Below, one piece after another: positions 1-8,541 of a stretch of DNA of 57,198 nucleotides. This DNA is from RGIG8597 sp045133795. GTDB lineage: Bacteria > Spirochaetota > GWE2-31-10. The stretch covers positions 1-57,198 of the forward strand of contig JBGUUT010000072.1 of assembly GCA_045133795.1 (NCBI GenBank). Direction: 5' to 3'. The notes under the pieces were generated by a model, which had not been told where the DNA came from, searched no databases, and was given only the letters and a program-made list of their open reading frames with translations. Each line of letters opens with the position of its first letter. The first letter of the stretch is position 1. Position numbers and translations under genes: made by a program.

Positions 1-11
1 AAAAGAAAAGA

Positions 12-123
12 ACGCTTCTAAGATGAGTTTGCAACGCAAACGAATGAAGTATTTCTGCAAGAAATACCAAGCGTAAGCCTAACGGTAAGTTCATTCTCTC
101 ATTGTTAAGAAGCCAATCTTACC
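12..123. repeat. Nested inverted-repeat element (attC-like or structured RNA)
   Basis: Several short inverted repeats nest inside one another. GCTTCT (14-19) pairs with AGAAGC (108-113), ATGAG (23-27) with CTCAT (98-102), and AATGAA (43-48) with TTCATT (90-95). Inside these lie a TTTGC/GCAAA hairpin (28-40) and an 8-bp GTATTTCT/AGAAATAC hairpin (49-67). Alternative pairs are ACGCTT (12-17)/AAGCGT (69-74) and GGTAAG (84-89)/CTTACC (118-123). The minus strand reads CTTACC then GTTAGGC (83-77), which fits an integron R' core (GTTRRRY) just downstream of the leftward lipoprotein gene, where a cassette attC would sit. The matching R'' core is not convincing. A short reading frame also runs in from the left edge to a stop at 74-76. 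Confidence 0.4.
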
Positions 124-176
124 ATGTGTAAGAAGCAAACTTTATTTGTTTAATTTTTTGCTACATTTAAAAAAAA

Positions 177-1688
177 CTAATTAACTGTATTATTGATATT
201 TTTGTATCCGTAAAGCGTATCATATAGTTTTAAATTTGTTGCATTTGTAGTCGGAGTTTTTACACCGAGAGGTCCGTCGCCACCTGTATAATCGCTGTTT
301 TCTGTATAAAACCAATTACTATCTGTATCTTCAAAAACTACGGTTGTCAGTTTTTCACAGTCAGTAAATACTTTTTTCCCGATTTTTGTCACATTGTAGG
401 GAATTGTCACACTTTCTAGGCTACTGCAACCGTAGAATGTCCAATCTCTGATTGCAGTCACATTCTTGGAAATTGTTACCTTTGTCAAATTTGTACAAGC
501 GTAGAATAAATATTCTCCTATAGATTCTACACTGTCAGGTATTATCACGCTTTTTAAATTATTACATTCATAGAATGTTTTGGAACCGATAGTTATTACA
601 CTATTCGGGATTGTTATATCTATCAAATTGCCACAATCACAAAACGCTTCTTCCGGAAGTTCAGTCAGTCCTACAGTTTTACTTAAATCTAAAATAATTT
701 TTGTTGAAGCATTATTTTTTATTACCGAACTTGTATTTGCAAATATTTCAGATGTGATTTCTCCTGTTACGGTAATTTTATATAGACCGTCGGAAAGTTC
801 ATTAATTGTTTGTACAACGTCATTAGCGGAAACTTCTTTTTCCCATTTTGCGTAAATTTCAATGTCAGATTTTTTATCACTGACATCAATTGATTCGCCT
901 TCTATGATTTGTGTATATTCTTTGTCGTAATACCAACCGATGAAGTTGAAACCTTTGTAATCGGAAATATCACTTTTTAATAAATAGTTTTGGTCGTTCA
1001 CAGAAAAGAAGTCTTCAATATCTTCTTGTTCATCAAAATTTAGATGATAAACAATTTTATATCCCTGCGATATATTTATATCTTCTAACTTTTCTGCGTT
1101 TTCATTGAATATGATATTTTCGATTTTTTTAGTATCAAAACCATCAATACACAAAATTTTACATTCTTCTTTATTTGCAGTTACTACAACTTTTGAAATT
1201 ATAGTTTTTTCTCCTGTAATATTTACTTGAGAATTGCAGTTGATTTTTATCTCATTTGCAATTTTGCTGTTTTTTATAATTATCCTTAAACTGGTAATTG
1301 CATTACGAGATTGTGTATTTGTACCGAGTAACAAGTTGTTTAACTCACTGTCTTGAATAGTAAGATTTGATGATGTCTCAATTGAAAGATTGTGTACCTT
1401 TTCAAATTTGACATCATCTTTTACTTTCAATAACATATTTTCAAAATTACCGTTTTTAATTGTTAATTTTTTATTTATTTCAGCATTGTAATCAGTGATG
1501 ATGTATTTTTCCGAATATTTATCTAAATCAATAATTTCTCCGGAATTAACATCATTCACTATTTCTTGAAATGTTGTGTATAGCTTCTGTGACTTTGAAG
1601 AATCTTTGTCGGAAGTTGTTTCGCAACAATACAAAAACACAGATAAAAAGAACGTAATAATAAACTTCGCTATTTTTCTATAATCCAT
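177..1688 (-). CDS. BspA-like leucine-rich-repeat lipoprotein
   Basis: Probable surface lipoprotein of 503 aa. The N-terminus has a hydrophobic stretch ending in FLYCC, a relaxed spirochaetal lipobox, followed by a Ser/Asp/Lys-rich linker. The middle holds an InlB B-repeat-like segment (HLNFDEQ ... FIGWYYDKEYT ... IYAKWE). The C-terminal third has about five LRR_5/BspA-type repeats of roughly 23 residues (pattern xxIPxSVxxIGxxxFxxCxxLxxV). In Treponema and Bacteroidetes such proteins mediate adhesion and aggregation; that role is inferred here. The start is ATG at 1688, with GAGG about six bases upstream; a TTG four codons earlier has no such signal. The gene lies 34 nt after metH on the same strand, so read-through transcription is possible. 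An attC-like element lies beyond its stop. Confidence 0.8.
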   Translation of the reverse strand: MDYRKIAKFIITFFLSVFLYCCETTSDKDSSKSQKLYTTFQEIVNDVNSGEIIDLDKYSEKYIITDYNAEINKKLTIKNGNFENMLLKVKDDVKFEKVHNLSIETSSNLTIQDSELNNLLLGTNTQSRNAITSLRIIIKNSKIANEIKINCNSQVNITGEKTIISKVVVTANKEECKILCIDGFDTKKIENIIFNENAEKLEDINISQGYKIVYHLNFDEQEDIEDFFSVNDQNYLLKSDISDYKGFNFIGWYYDKEYTQIIEGESIDVSDKKSDIEIYAKWEKEVSANDVVQTINELSDGLYKITVTGEITSEIFANTSSVIKNNASTKIILDLSKTVGLTELPEEAFCDCGNLIDITIPNSVITIGSKTFYECNNLKSVIIPDSVESIGEYLFYACTNLTKVTISKNVTAIRDWTFYGCSSLESVTIPYNVTKIGKKVFTDCEKLTTVVFEDTDSNWFYTENSDYTGGDGPLGVKTPTTNATNLKLYDTLYGYKNINNTVN

Positions 1689-1722
1689 TTCTTGCCTCAA
1701 AATAAAAAAAAGTAAGTAACAA

Positions 1723-4140
1723 TTATTCTAAACCTATTAATCTTTTTCCTACACGTACGGCATCCAGACCGTCTTTTGAATATCCGTCGGCACCGATTTC
1801 GTCAGCGTAGTCTTGTGTGATTACAGCTCCTCCGATGATGATTTTAGCCTTACAGCCTTTACTTTGTGCGATTTCTACTACTTCTTTCATTCTTGTCATT
1901 GTTGTTGTCATCAATGCAGAAAGTCCGATTAATGCAGCGTTTTCTTCCATTGCTTTATCAACAATAGCTTCACTGTCTACATCTTTTCCCATATCCATTA
2001 CATCGAAACCGTAATTTTTTAACATAATTCCGACAATATTTTTTCCGATGTCGTGAATGTCACCTTTTACTGTTGCCAAAATGATTTTTGGTTTTTCCTC
2101 TTTTGCTCCGCCTTCTTTTTGAATAAGAGTTTCAAGAGAAGCAAAAGCTGTTTTCATTGCTTCGGCTCCGGCGATTAATTGAGGTAAGAAATATTTTTTA
2201 GCTTCGTAAAGTTCGCCGACTTTGTTAATTCCCGGAATCAATTGTTCGTTGATAATCTCATCAGCACTTACGCCACTGTCGAGCATATTTTTTACACGGT
2301 CAACGATAATTTCTTTTTCACCGTTTACGACACAATCAAAAACACTGTTACTTGCGGCACGTTCTTTTTTACCTGTTCCGCCTTCTCCCGGAGTCATATC
2401 GGTTTTAACAACATTTGAAACATACATCATGCTTCCCTTATCGTTAAGAGTAAGAACGTCGGAAGCGTATTTTAAGTTCATTAAAACAAGTTCATTCGGA
2501 TTTGCAATTGCAGAAGAAAGCCCGTTATAAACACACATTGCAAGGAATGCACCGTTTACCCATTTACGTTCCGGCAAACCGAACGAAACATTTGAAAGTC
2601 CCATTGTAGTATTTACGCCTAACTCTTTTGCACACCATCTTACAAACTCTAATGTCTCAAGTCCGGCACGCTGTTCACTGGAAACTGTCATGGTAATACA
2701 ATCCACTACGATGTCATCTTTTGTAAATCCTAATTTTTCGGCACGAGCTAAAAGAGTTTTTGTATTTTCGATTCGTCCTGCAGCTGTAGCCGGAACTTCT
2801 TCATCTGATAAAGGCAATAAAATAAACATTGCTCCGTATTTTGCAGCTACTTCAAGAAGCGGTTCTTTGATTTTTTCTAATGAAATAGAGTTAATCAACG
2901 CTCTTCCCGGATAAAGTCGCAATGCTTTTGCGATAATTTCAGGATTTGAAGAATCTATTACAAGCGGCAGTTTGCTTGATGTAGAAAGCATTGCAACGGC
3001 TTGCATCATTACGGCGGCTTCATCGATTCCCGACATTCCCACATTTACATCAAGTAAATCAGCACCGCTGTTTTCCTGTTCTACTGCAAAACGTTTTATT
3101 TCTTCAAATCGACCTTCACGCAAAGCCTCTTGGAATTTTTTCTTTCCTGTAGGATTGATTCTTTCGCCGATTACTTTTACCGGAGTGCCGGGTTTTAAGA
3201 AAACATGACCTCTGGCGTTTGATAAACCACTGATTCCGGCCTCTTTTTCAAGCCAAACTTTAGGAGTTTTTCCTTTAACATGTGAAGCAACTTGTGCGAT
3301 ATAAGCCGGAGATGTTCCGCAACATCCGCCCATCATATTTACGCCGGCTTCAATAAAATCATCAACAAATGTACCGAATTCTTCAGGCGGCATTTCAAAT
3401 ACAGTTTTGCCGTCACGCAATTTAGGCAATCCGGCATTAGGTTTTACGATGATAGGAATTTTTGCCAATGGTTTAACTTTTCGTACTACTTCAAGCATTT
3501 TGTCCGGTCCTACGGAACAGTTACATCCGAATACACTCACGCCCAACGATTGTAATGTAATCAAAGCAGTAACCGGGTCTGTTCCCGTAAGAGTATAGCC
3601 GTCTTCACCGAAAGTCATTGTAGCGATAATAGGCAAGTCACAAACCTCACGAACTGCAATTACGGCAGCACGAAGTTCTTGAATATCAATCATTGTTTCT
3701 ATTACAAAAAGGTCAACACCGCCGGCAAGTAATCCTTTGGCTTGTTCCTTATAAATTTCAACACATTCTTCAAAAGATAAACTTCCGAAAGGTTCTACAA
3801 ATTGCCCGGTAGGTGCCATGTCTCCGGCAACAAATTTTCCTTCCGGTGCAATTTCCTTTGAAATTTCGGCTAAGCGTTTATTCATTTCGAAAACTTTGTC
3901 TTGAAGTCCGAATTCTTCCAATTTTAATCTGTTACAACCGAAAGTACATGAATAAACAATATCGCTTCCCGCATCAAAATAGGACTTTTGAACTTCCTGT
4001 ATTACCTGCGGATTTTCCATTACCCAATGTTCGGGACTTACGCCTGACGGCAATCCTCTTTTTTGCAATTCAGTTCCTGTAGCTCCGTCAAGTACAAGCA
4101 CTCGTTCTTTTAAAAGATTATACAAATCTGCTTTTGTCAT
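1723..4140 (-). CDS. metH: Cobalamin-dependent methionine synthase, three-module form
   Basis: 5-methyltetrahydrofolate-homocysteine methyltransferase of 805 aa, cytoplasmic. Residues 1-290 are the homocysteine domain (LDGATGTELQ near 17; zinc cysteines C208 in GCNCS and C273-C274 in GGCCGTSP). The pterin-binding barrel begins at GERINPTGKKK (325-335) and runs to about 570. The cobalamin cap and binding module follow, with DIHDIG at 694-699; H696 is the lower-axial cobalt ligand. The protein ends just after the B12 domain. The C-terminal AdoMet reactivation domain of about 330 aa found in the E. coli enzyme is absent, so a separate reactivase is probably needed. The ATG is preceded by GGGGT. 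I saw no B12 riboswitch in the 299 nt upstream. Confidence 0.95.
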   Translation of the reverse strand: MTKADLYNLLKERVLVLDGATGTELQKRGLPSGVSPEHWVMENPQVIQEVQKSYFDAGSDIVYSCTFGCNRLKLEEFGLQDKVFEMNKRLAEISKEIAPEGKFVAGDMAPTGQFVEPFGSLSFEECVEIYKEQAKGLLAGGVDLFVIETMIDIQELRAAVIAVREVCDLPIIATMTFGEDGYTLTGTDPVTALITLQSLGVSVFGCNCSVGPDKMLEVVRKVKPLAKIPIIVKPNAGLPKLRDGKTVFEMPPEEFGTFVDDFIEAGVNMMGGCCGTSPAYIAQVASHVKGKTPKVWLEKEAGISGLSNARGHVFLKPGTPVKVIGERINPTGKKKFQEALREGRFEEIKRFAVEQENSGADLLDVNVGMSGIDEAAVMMQAVAMLSTSSKLPLVIDSSNPEIIAKALRLYPGRALINSISLEKIKEPLLEVAAKYGAMFILLPLSDEEVPATAAGRIENTKTLLARAEKLGFTKDDIVVDCITMTVSSEQRAGLETLEFVRWCAKELGVNTTMGLSNVSFGLPERKWVNGAFLAMCVYNGLSSAIANPNELVLMNLKYASDVLTLNDKGSMMYVSNVVKTDMTPGEGGTGKKERAASNSVFDCVVNGEKEIIVDRVKNMLDSGVSADEIINEQLIPGINKVGELYEAKKYFLPQLIAGAEAMKTAFASLETLIQKEGGAKEEKPKIILATVKGDIHDIGKNIVGIMLKNYGFDVMDMGKDVDSEAIVDKAMEENAALIGLSALMTTTMTRMKEVVEIAQSKGCKAKIIIGGAVITQDYADEIGADGYSKDGLDAVRVGKRLIGLE

Positions 4141-4439
4141 CTTTTTACCCCATTTTTGTAATTTTCTCGCAATATACCATAACAGCTACATTTTGAGAAT
4201 AAAAGATTAATATCGTTAATATAAGCCGTTAAAACTTTTTCTGCTTATTTTTTCTAAAAGTTGTATATCGTACAGAGAATGTAAAAAAAATGCCCGTATT
4301 TCTGCGGACAGCTAAAAGATGATGGAGAATAAGTTATTTTGTAAATAAACAAAAAACATTATTTTTAATTAATTTTATCTTGACACCTTTTTTCTTTTTT
4401 TTATAACCTCTTAAAAAATTATAAGAGGAGGTCATTTAT
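4141..4439. other. Divergent intergenic region
   Basis: About 299 bases separate metH (leftward) from the small lipoprotein (rightward). The stretch is very AT-rich and holds a good sigma-70 promoter for the rightward gene (4380-4407). On the minus strand a possible TATATT -10 lies about 35 nt before metH, with only a poor -35. I see no cobalamin or SAM riboswitch core and no ORF of note. Confidence 0.5.
4380..4407 (+). promoter_or_regulatory. Sigma-70 promoter of small lipoprotein gene
   Basis: TTGACA (4380-4385), a 16-bp spacer and TATAAC (4402-4407). Transcription would begin near 4413, about 27 nt before the ATG, and the leader carries a strong Shine-Dalgarno (AGGAGGT). This is one of the two best consensus promoters in the window and suggests strong expression. 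Confidence 0.65.
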
Positions 4440-4790
4440 ATGACTAAGAAAATTTTAAGTGTTTTGGCAATGATGAGCATTGCAGCTATGATGATGTTGA
4501 GCAGTTGTACAGCTGCAGGTGTAGAATGCGGTTTAATCGGTAAATGGGAACGTTCTGAAGATGGACGCACTATAACTGTTGAAATCACTGCAGATGATAA
4601 AATCATTGTTATAAATAAGGCTGAAGTTGCCGGAACGAAAGTGGAAAACAAAATGGAATATACTATAACAAAAGTTAGCGACAAAGAAATTACTTATAAA
4701 AAGGACAAATTTGAAGATAAAGTGGAATACAGCGACTTAGGCTGTGATACCGTAAAATTTAATGACCAAGAATTCAAAAAAGTTTACTAA
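4440..4790 (+). CDS. Small lipocalin-like putative lipoprotein
   Basis: 116-aa exported lipoprotein of unknown function. It has a Lys-containing n-region, an Ala/Met-rich h-region and the lipobox LSSC (C near residue 23). The mature part is Lys/Glu/Thr-rich with alternating hydrophobic residues. It starts with a GLIGKWERSEDGRTITVEI motif, which resembles small lipocalin-like proteins that begin with a G-x-W segment. The family call is only by resemblance. It has its own consensus promoter, an ideal Shine-Dalgarno (AGGAGG, nine bases before the ATG) and its own terminator, so it is a highly expressed single-gene unit. Confidence 0.75.
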   Translation: MTKKILSVLAMMSIAAMMMLSSCTAAGVECGLIGKWERSEDGRTITVEITADDKIIVINKAEVAGTKVENKMEYTITKVSDKEITYKKDKFEDKVEYSDLGCDTVKFNDQEFKKVY

Positions 4791-4812
4791 GATTTTTTGT
4801 TAAACTTTTAAG

Positions 4813-4844
4813 CCGTCGGTTTTTATAAATCGACGGTTTTTTTT
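4813..4844 (+). terminator. Intrinsic terminator after small lipoprotein
   Basis: Stem CCGTCG (4813-4818) / CGACGG (4831-4836), extended by G-T and three T-A pairs to a TTAT loop, then eight T residues. It ends the single-gene lipoprotein transcript. Confidence 0.85.
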
Positions 4845-4942
4845 ATGCCCTTTTGACTGTCCGGACATTACGGGACTATAATCCCGGCTTATCACATAAG
4901 GTAATGATATTTTACTGCATAAGGATTGAGAATAATAAATAA

Positions 4943-4966
4943 GGAGACTTTGTAGTCTCCTCGTTT
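4943..4966. terminator. Bidirectional terminator hairpin
   Basis: GGAGACT (4943-4949) / AGTCTCC (4954-4960) with a 4-nt loop. It is followed by TCGTTTTTT on the plus strand and by TTATTTATTATT on the minus strand. It lies just past the stop of the leftward methyltransferase gene and most probably ends that transcript. Confidence 0.65.
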
Positions 4967-4979
4967 TTTGATTTTATAT

Positions 4980-6143
4980 TTAACTTTCTTTTGTTTTCTT
5001 TGAGCCTTGATACATTTCAAAGTTTAACAAGCGGCATTCTATCGGTCCGTTGTAAAGTTTGATTTTCTTTGAAGTTCTCAGTCCGATATTTTTTGCTGCT
5101 TCTAAATTTCCGGTTAAAATACTTGCTTTTCCCGGACTGCATTTCTGTTTCAGAAAGTCTCCGATTTCATGATAAAAATCGTTGATTCGATTGTCAGTTT
5201 GTACACGTTCGCCGTAGGGAGGATTGGCGATAATAAAACTATCGCAAATATTATTGGAGATTCTGCGGAAATCATTGTGAATGACAGAAATATTGCTTTC
5301 AGGAAAATGTCTGTTTTTGATTCCGCGAGCGAGTTTTATCGGCGACTCGTGAATATCATAACCGATAAATTCTGTTTCTGTCGGAGTGACTTGGGCTTCC
5401 AGTTGGCGTTTTGCGTTATCGTGAAGCTGTCGGTCGTAATTTTTCCAGTGCATAAAAGCAAAGTCTCTGTTTAAATTAGGGGCAATATTATTTGCCATCA
5501 GATAACCTTCAAATAAAAACGTACCGCTTCCGCACATCGGGTCAATAAGATTAGCTTTTTTATCCCAACCGCTGAGCAATAAAATTCCTGCGGCTAAATC
5601 TTCTTTCAACGGTGCTTGTGCGTGGATAGCACGATAACCTCGCTTGAAAAGCGGAATCCCGGAAGAATCAAGATAGACAATAGCTTGATTATCTTGCAGG
5701 TAAACAGTTATTTGAATTTCCGGTTCGTCTTTGCAGATTGACGGGCGGTCGTTACAAAGGTCACGGAATCTGTCGACGATGGCATCTTTTGTACGCAATG
5801 TCGCAAAATGACTGTTGCGGAATGCAAAAGAACTTCCTTTGGTATCGATTCTGATTAATTTATTTACATGAAAATGCTTTTCCCAAGCGATTTGCTTCAT
5901 TTTGCTGTAAAACTCGTCGGCGTTTTTGAAAAAGAATTGCTTTAAAAACAGAAAAAAATGTGTAGCTGTACGTGTTGCCATATTGAGTTTGTACAGTGTT
6001 TCCGTATTTGTATAAAATTGAACCGTATTTTTTCCTGTATTTTCTATCTTTGCACCAAAAGTTTCAATTTCTTCTTTTAAGACATCTTCAAGCCCGCTGC
6101 TGCAAGTTGCCGTAATCTTCAAGTTGTTTTCGGTTGTCGTCAT
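4980..6143 (-). CDS. RlmL-like THUMP-domain RNA methyltransferase
   Basis: 387-aa class I SAM-dependent RNA N-methyltransferase of the RlmL/YpsC type (COG0116-like), cytoplasmic and probably acting on 23S rRNA guanine N2. The first 50 residues are a ferredoxin-like segment (CSSGLEDVLKEEI). A THUMP region follows to about residue 150. The Rossmann methyltransferase domain has the SAM motif DPMCGSGTFLFEG and the catalytic NPPYGERV motif typical of exocyclic-amine methylation. The ATG at 6143 is chosen because GAGGG lies just upstream; a longer frame to 6206 would add a 21-residue tail lacking such a signal. It matches only the N-terminal half of E. coli RlmKL. The exact target base is inferred. 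Confidence 0.88.
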   Translation of the reverse strand: MTTTENNLKITATCSSGLEDVLKEEIETFGAKIENTGKNTVQFYTNTETLYKLNMATRTATHFFLFLKQFFFKNADEFYSKMKQIAWEKHFHVNKLIRIDTKGSSFAFRNSHFATLRTKDAIVDRFRDLCNDRPSICKDEPEIQITVYLQDNQAIVYLDSSGIPLFKRGYRAIHAQAPLKEDLAAGILLLSGWDKKANLIDPMCGSGTFLFEGYLMANNIAPNLNRDFAFMHWKNYDRQLHDNAKRQLEAQVTPTETEFIGYDIHESPIKLARGIKNRHFPESNISVIHNDFRRISNNICDSFIIANPPYGERVQTDNRINDFYHEIGDFLKQKCSPGKASILTGNLEAAKNIGLRTSKKIKLYNGPIECRLLNFEMYQGSKKTKES

Positions 6144-6210
6144 TTTTCCCTCTGTGATTTTTTGCCTTATTATATATTTGTTTTTGAAAAAAAAGGCAAT
6201 CCTCAAAGTA

Positions 6211-6253
6211 AGGGACAGACCTTGATTCTGTTTTGGTATAGAGGTCTGTCCCT
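6211..6253. repeat. REP-like hairpin repeat, distant copy
   Basis: AGGGACAGACC (6211-6221) and its exact inverse GGTCTGTCCCT (6243-6253) enclose a loop containing TTTTGGTAT. Two closely related copies flank the transposase-like gene at 56527-56991, with the same loop motif in the same orientation. This copy sits in the 177-nt gap between two unrelated divergent genes, as expected of a REP element moved in trans. Confidence 0.85.
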
Positions 6254-6320
6254 GCGGTTTTGCGGAAGTAAGAGTTAAAAGTTACTTACTTTTTTCTGTA
6301 AAATATGATTTTATACATGT

Positions 6321-7736
6321 ATGAACAGTGAACATATTATTTTAAACAAAATTAATGCATTCAAAAAAAAGATTTGGGAATGTGGCGATTCGCAAAAAAT
6401 CGAAGAATTATCGGTTATGCTCGATAATATTATGGCTTCGTTGCCGGATGATAATGAGACTACTTATTTTAAAGCTTTGCACGATTTTTTTTGTCAAATG
6501 TCAGACCGTCGGTTGTTTGATAAGCCGGATTTTGTAAATGAAGTCTTTCGTAAGTTGTTGAATCTGTATGCACATTATCTTGATAATGATTCGCTTGCTG
6601 TTTGTGCCGTTTTTGTAAACAGTATTCTTACTAATGAAACTTTTTGCGATGTTAATGATATTCAAAACCTGCTTAATTATTTACAGCAAATAAATAAAAT
6701 CGATTTACCGATTTTCCCCATGTTTGAAAATGATGAGTGTTGCGATACTTTGCAAGAAATTCTTTCGGAAACCAAAAAAGTTATCGATGAAAATCCTTAC
6801 TTTATTTTTTATTCGTTTGCTCATTTGCGTGAACGGTTGGGGGAAAGTGTAGCCGAAGCGATTGAAAATTATAAAAATATTCAAATTATATTAGATGAAG
6901 ATTCTTTGGGAATAGGAGCGTTAGTTTTACTTTCTCAAATTGAGGCTTCGATTTTGGATGATTATCGATTGACCAGTATTGTATCGCCCGGTTCGGTAGC
7001 TAAATGTCGTCGCTGGCTTGAAAATCCGGCAAATCGTAATTGGCTGAGTAAAAAGGCTAAGTTTCATCATGAAGCAAAGAAAATTCTAAAGCATATAAAA
7101 GATGAGCCGGTAAAAAAAACAGCGGCGACTTTTTATTTGTCTGCAAGAAGCTTTCAGAAATTCCCGGAATTATCAGATTTACAGGTTAAGAAACTGCAAG
7201 GAATTTTTCTTATTCTTGATTGTTTTGAGCCGGTATTACCGGACTTTTCCTTTTATAATGTAGTTTGGGCAAATTGGGATAAACCTAATTTTGTTCGCTA
7301 TAAAAACAGTGACCGTTTTTTTACTTTGGGGTGTGCGATATTTGGGCAAGATTCTGAAAAAAGTGCAATGTCGTTGATTGATTTTTATAAATCACTTCGC
7401 GGTATAAAAAATGAAGCGGAAGTTTTGGAAAAAATGAAAAGTACATCGTTGAAATCTCCGCAGACTTCGAGTGATTTTTTAATTAAAGCTGATATTTTTT
7501 GCAGAGCAGGAAAGTTTGAAGAATCTTTTGAATTAGTGAAAGATTACTATGAGGCAAAAATCACTGCAGCTTACAGGATATGTAACAGTATCCTTCGTCA
7601 TAGCAAAAATCCTGAATTGTACAAAAAAGTCTCCGCTTTTGTCGATGAACGGCAGTTATTCCAACGAGCTTTTTGTGCGGAGTTGCATGATATTGCCGAT
7701 AATACGGAAAATGATAAAAAAAGTCGTTGGTTATAA
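6321..7736 (+). CDS. Hypothetical helical protein
   Basis: 471-aa protein that I do not recognise. There is no signal peptide, transmembrane segment or evident catalytic motif. Composition and spacing suggest an all-alpha, possibly TPR-like solenoid: repeated amphipathic segments, and a late stretch, FLIKADIFCRAGKFEESFEL, that looks like one TPR unit. It is probably cytoplasmic. No clear Shine-Dalgarno precedes the ATG, so a slightly different start cannot be excluded. It lies downstream of a REP-like hairpin, and its stop abuts a bidirectional terminator shared with the convergent phosphatase gene. Confidence 0.7.
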   Translation: MNSEHIILNKINAFKKKIWECGDSQKIEELSVMLDNIMASLPDDNETTYFKALHDFFCQMSDRRLFDKPDFVNEVFRKLLNLYAHYLDNDSLAVCAVFVNSILTNETFCDVNDIQNLLNYLQQINKIDLPIFPMFENDECCDTLQEILSETKKVIDENPYFIFYSFAHLRERLGESVAEAIENYKNIQIILDEDSLGIGALVLLSQIEASILDDYRLTSIVSPGSVAKCRRWLENPANRNWLSKKAKFHHEAKKILKHIKDEPVKKTAATFYLSARSFQKFPELSDLQVKKLQGIFLILDCFEPVLPDFSFYNVVWANWDKPNFVRYKNSDRFFTLGCAIFGQDSEKSAMSLIDFYKSLRGIKNEAEVLEKMKSTSLKSPQTSSDFLIKADIFCRAGKFEESFELVKDYYEAKITAAYRICNSILRHSKNPELYKKVSAFVDERQLFQRAFCAELHDIADNTENDKKSRWL

Positions 7737-7765
7737 AAACATTACAGATATTTCTGTAATGTTTT
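7736..7765. terminator. Bidirectional terminator within convergent gene ends
   Basis: A 13-bp perfect stem, AAAACATTACAGA (7736-7748) / TCTGTAATGTTTT (7753-7765), with a TATT loop and A/T-rich flanks that give U-tracts in both directions. It starts at the last base of the rightward gene's stop codon and covers the last seven codons and the stop of the leftward HAD phosphatase gene. Confidence 0.75.
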
Positions 7766-8539
7766 GGCAAAACCTGCAAAATAACACGGCGGTGCAATAA
7801 TATCGCCGAACTTTTTCATTTCCTTGCAAGCGTTTCCCATTACAACGCCGATTCCGGCATATTCAATCATTGTTTTATCATTAAAATTATCTCCGAATGC
7901 GATTATATTTTCTCTGGCAATTCCGAGATGTTCCGCTAATAATTTCAAAGAAGAACCTTTGTCTGCACCGAGAGCTGAAACATCGAGGAAAAAAGGTGCT
8001 GAAAAAGAAGCACTCATTTTATTTTGAATTTGTGGGAGAATACGTTCGGCGGCATTTCTTAATTTCTTCGGAGATTCCAGAAGTAAAACTTTTACAACAT
8101 CGTTTCCGTTTATTTCATTGGCGAGATTTTCTACTTCTTTTAATTTAAAATTGATGAGTTTTGCTTCCAGTCGAGAATAAAAATTATTTTTCTCGGTTAA
8201 AACCGTACGGTCTTTGTATGTATGCATGAATATATTTTCATCTTTTGCCAATTGCAACAATTCATTAAAGGAATCTTCGGACAGATGGGAATTAAACAAA
8301 ATACGATTTGATGGTAATTCTCTTACTCTGGAACCGTTAAAAGAAATTATATAGCAATTATTTTCTATTCCTAAACGATGTGCCACGTCAATGACAGAGG
8401 CCTCCGGACGACCGGAAGCCAAGACTATTTTTATTCCCTGTTCGGCTGCTTTTCTTATTGCCCGGATGTTTCTTTTAGGTATATAATTTTTGTATGATGT
8501 AATGGTATTGTCTATATCCATTGCAATAAGTTTAATCAT
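7742..8539 (-). CDS. Cof-type HAD-superfamily phosphatase
   Basis: 265-aa cytoplasmic hydrolase of the HAD IIB (Cof) group, probably removing phosphate from a sugar phosphate, nucleotide or cofactor. The nucleophile motif is MDIDNTIT (D8 and D10). Motif II is a Ser in the ASGRPE segment. The C-terminal signature runs from ADKGSSLKLLAEHLG to GDNFNDKTMIE, with the metal-binding GDxxND. The length fits the family. The start follows the stop of the upstream exchanger gene by two bases, so the two are surely co-transcribed. Substrate cannot be predicted for this family from sequence. Confidence 0.9.
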   Translation of the reverse strand: MIKLIAMDIDNTITSYKNYIPKRNIRAIRKAAEQGIKIVLASGRPEASVIDVAHRLGIENNCYIISFNGSRVRELPSNRILFNSHLSEDSFNELLQLAKDENIFMHTYKDRTVLTEKNNFYSRLEAKLINFKLKEVENLANEINGNDVVKVLLLESPKKLRNAAERILPQIQNKMSASFSAPFFLDVSALGADKGSSLKLLAEHLGIARENIIAFGDNFNDKTMIEYAGIGVVMGNACKEMKKFGDIIAPPCYFAGFAKTLQKYL

Positions 8540-8541
8540 TT

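Noticed and set aside
23..76. Short plus-strand frame (ATG AGT TTG ... TAA) at the left edge as a gene end
   Set aside because: It consists largely of the hairpin arms of the repeat element, so the open frame is probably incidental; the far side is outside the window.
580..855. Plus-strand ORF opposite the BspA-like gene
   Set aside because: It lies entirely antisense to a convincing coding region, with no ribosome-binding site and no recognisable product. The same holds for the many antisense frames over metH, mutL, dnaE, glgB and rpoD.
4407..4428. Hairpin CCTCTTA/TAAGAGG whose 3' arm overlaps the Shine-Dalgarno of the small lipoprotein, suggesting an RNA switch
   Set aside because: The 5' arm lies at or before the predicted transcription start near 4413 (the -10 is 4402-4407), so it would not be fully transcribed.
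4141..4439. Possible cobalamin or SAM riboswitch upstream of metH
   Set aside because: No B12-box-like or SAM-box-like conserved core is visible on the minus strand, only AT-rich sequence.
6265..6297. GTAAG/CTTAC hairpin with a T-run before the 471-aa gene as a terminator
   Set aside because: The stem is only five to six AT-rich pairs with a long loop, and no gene upstream on that strand needs it.
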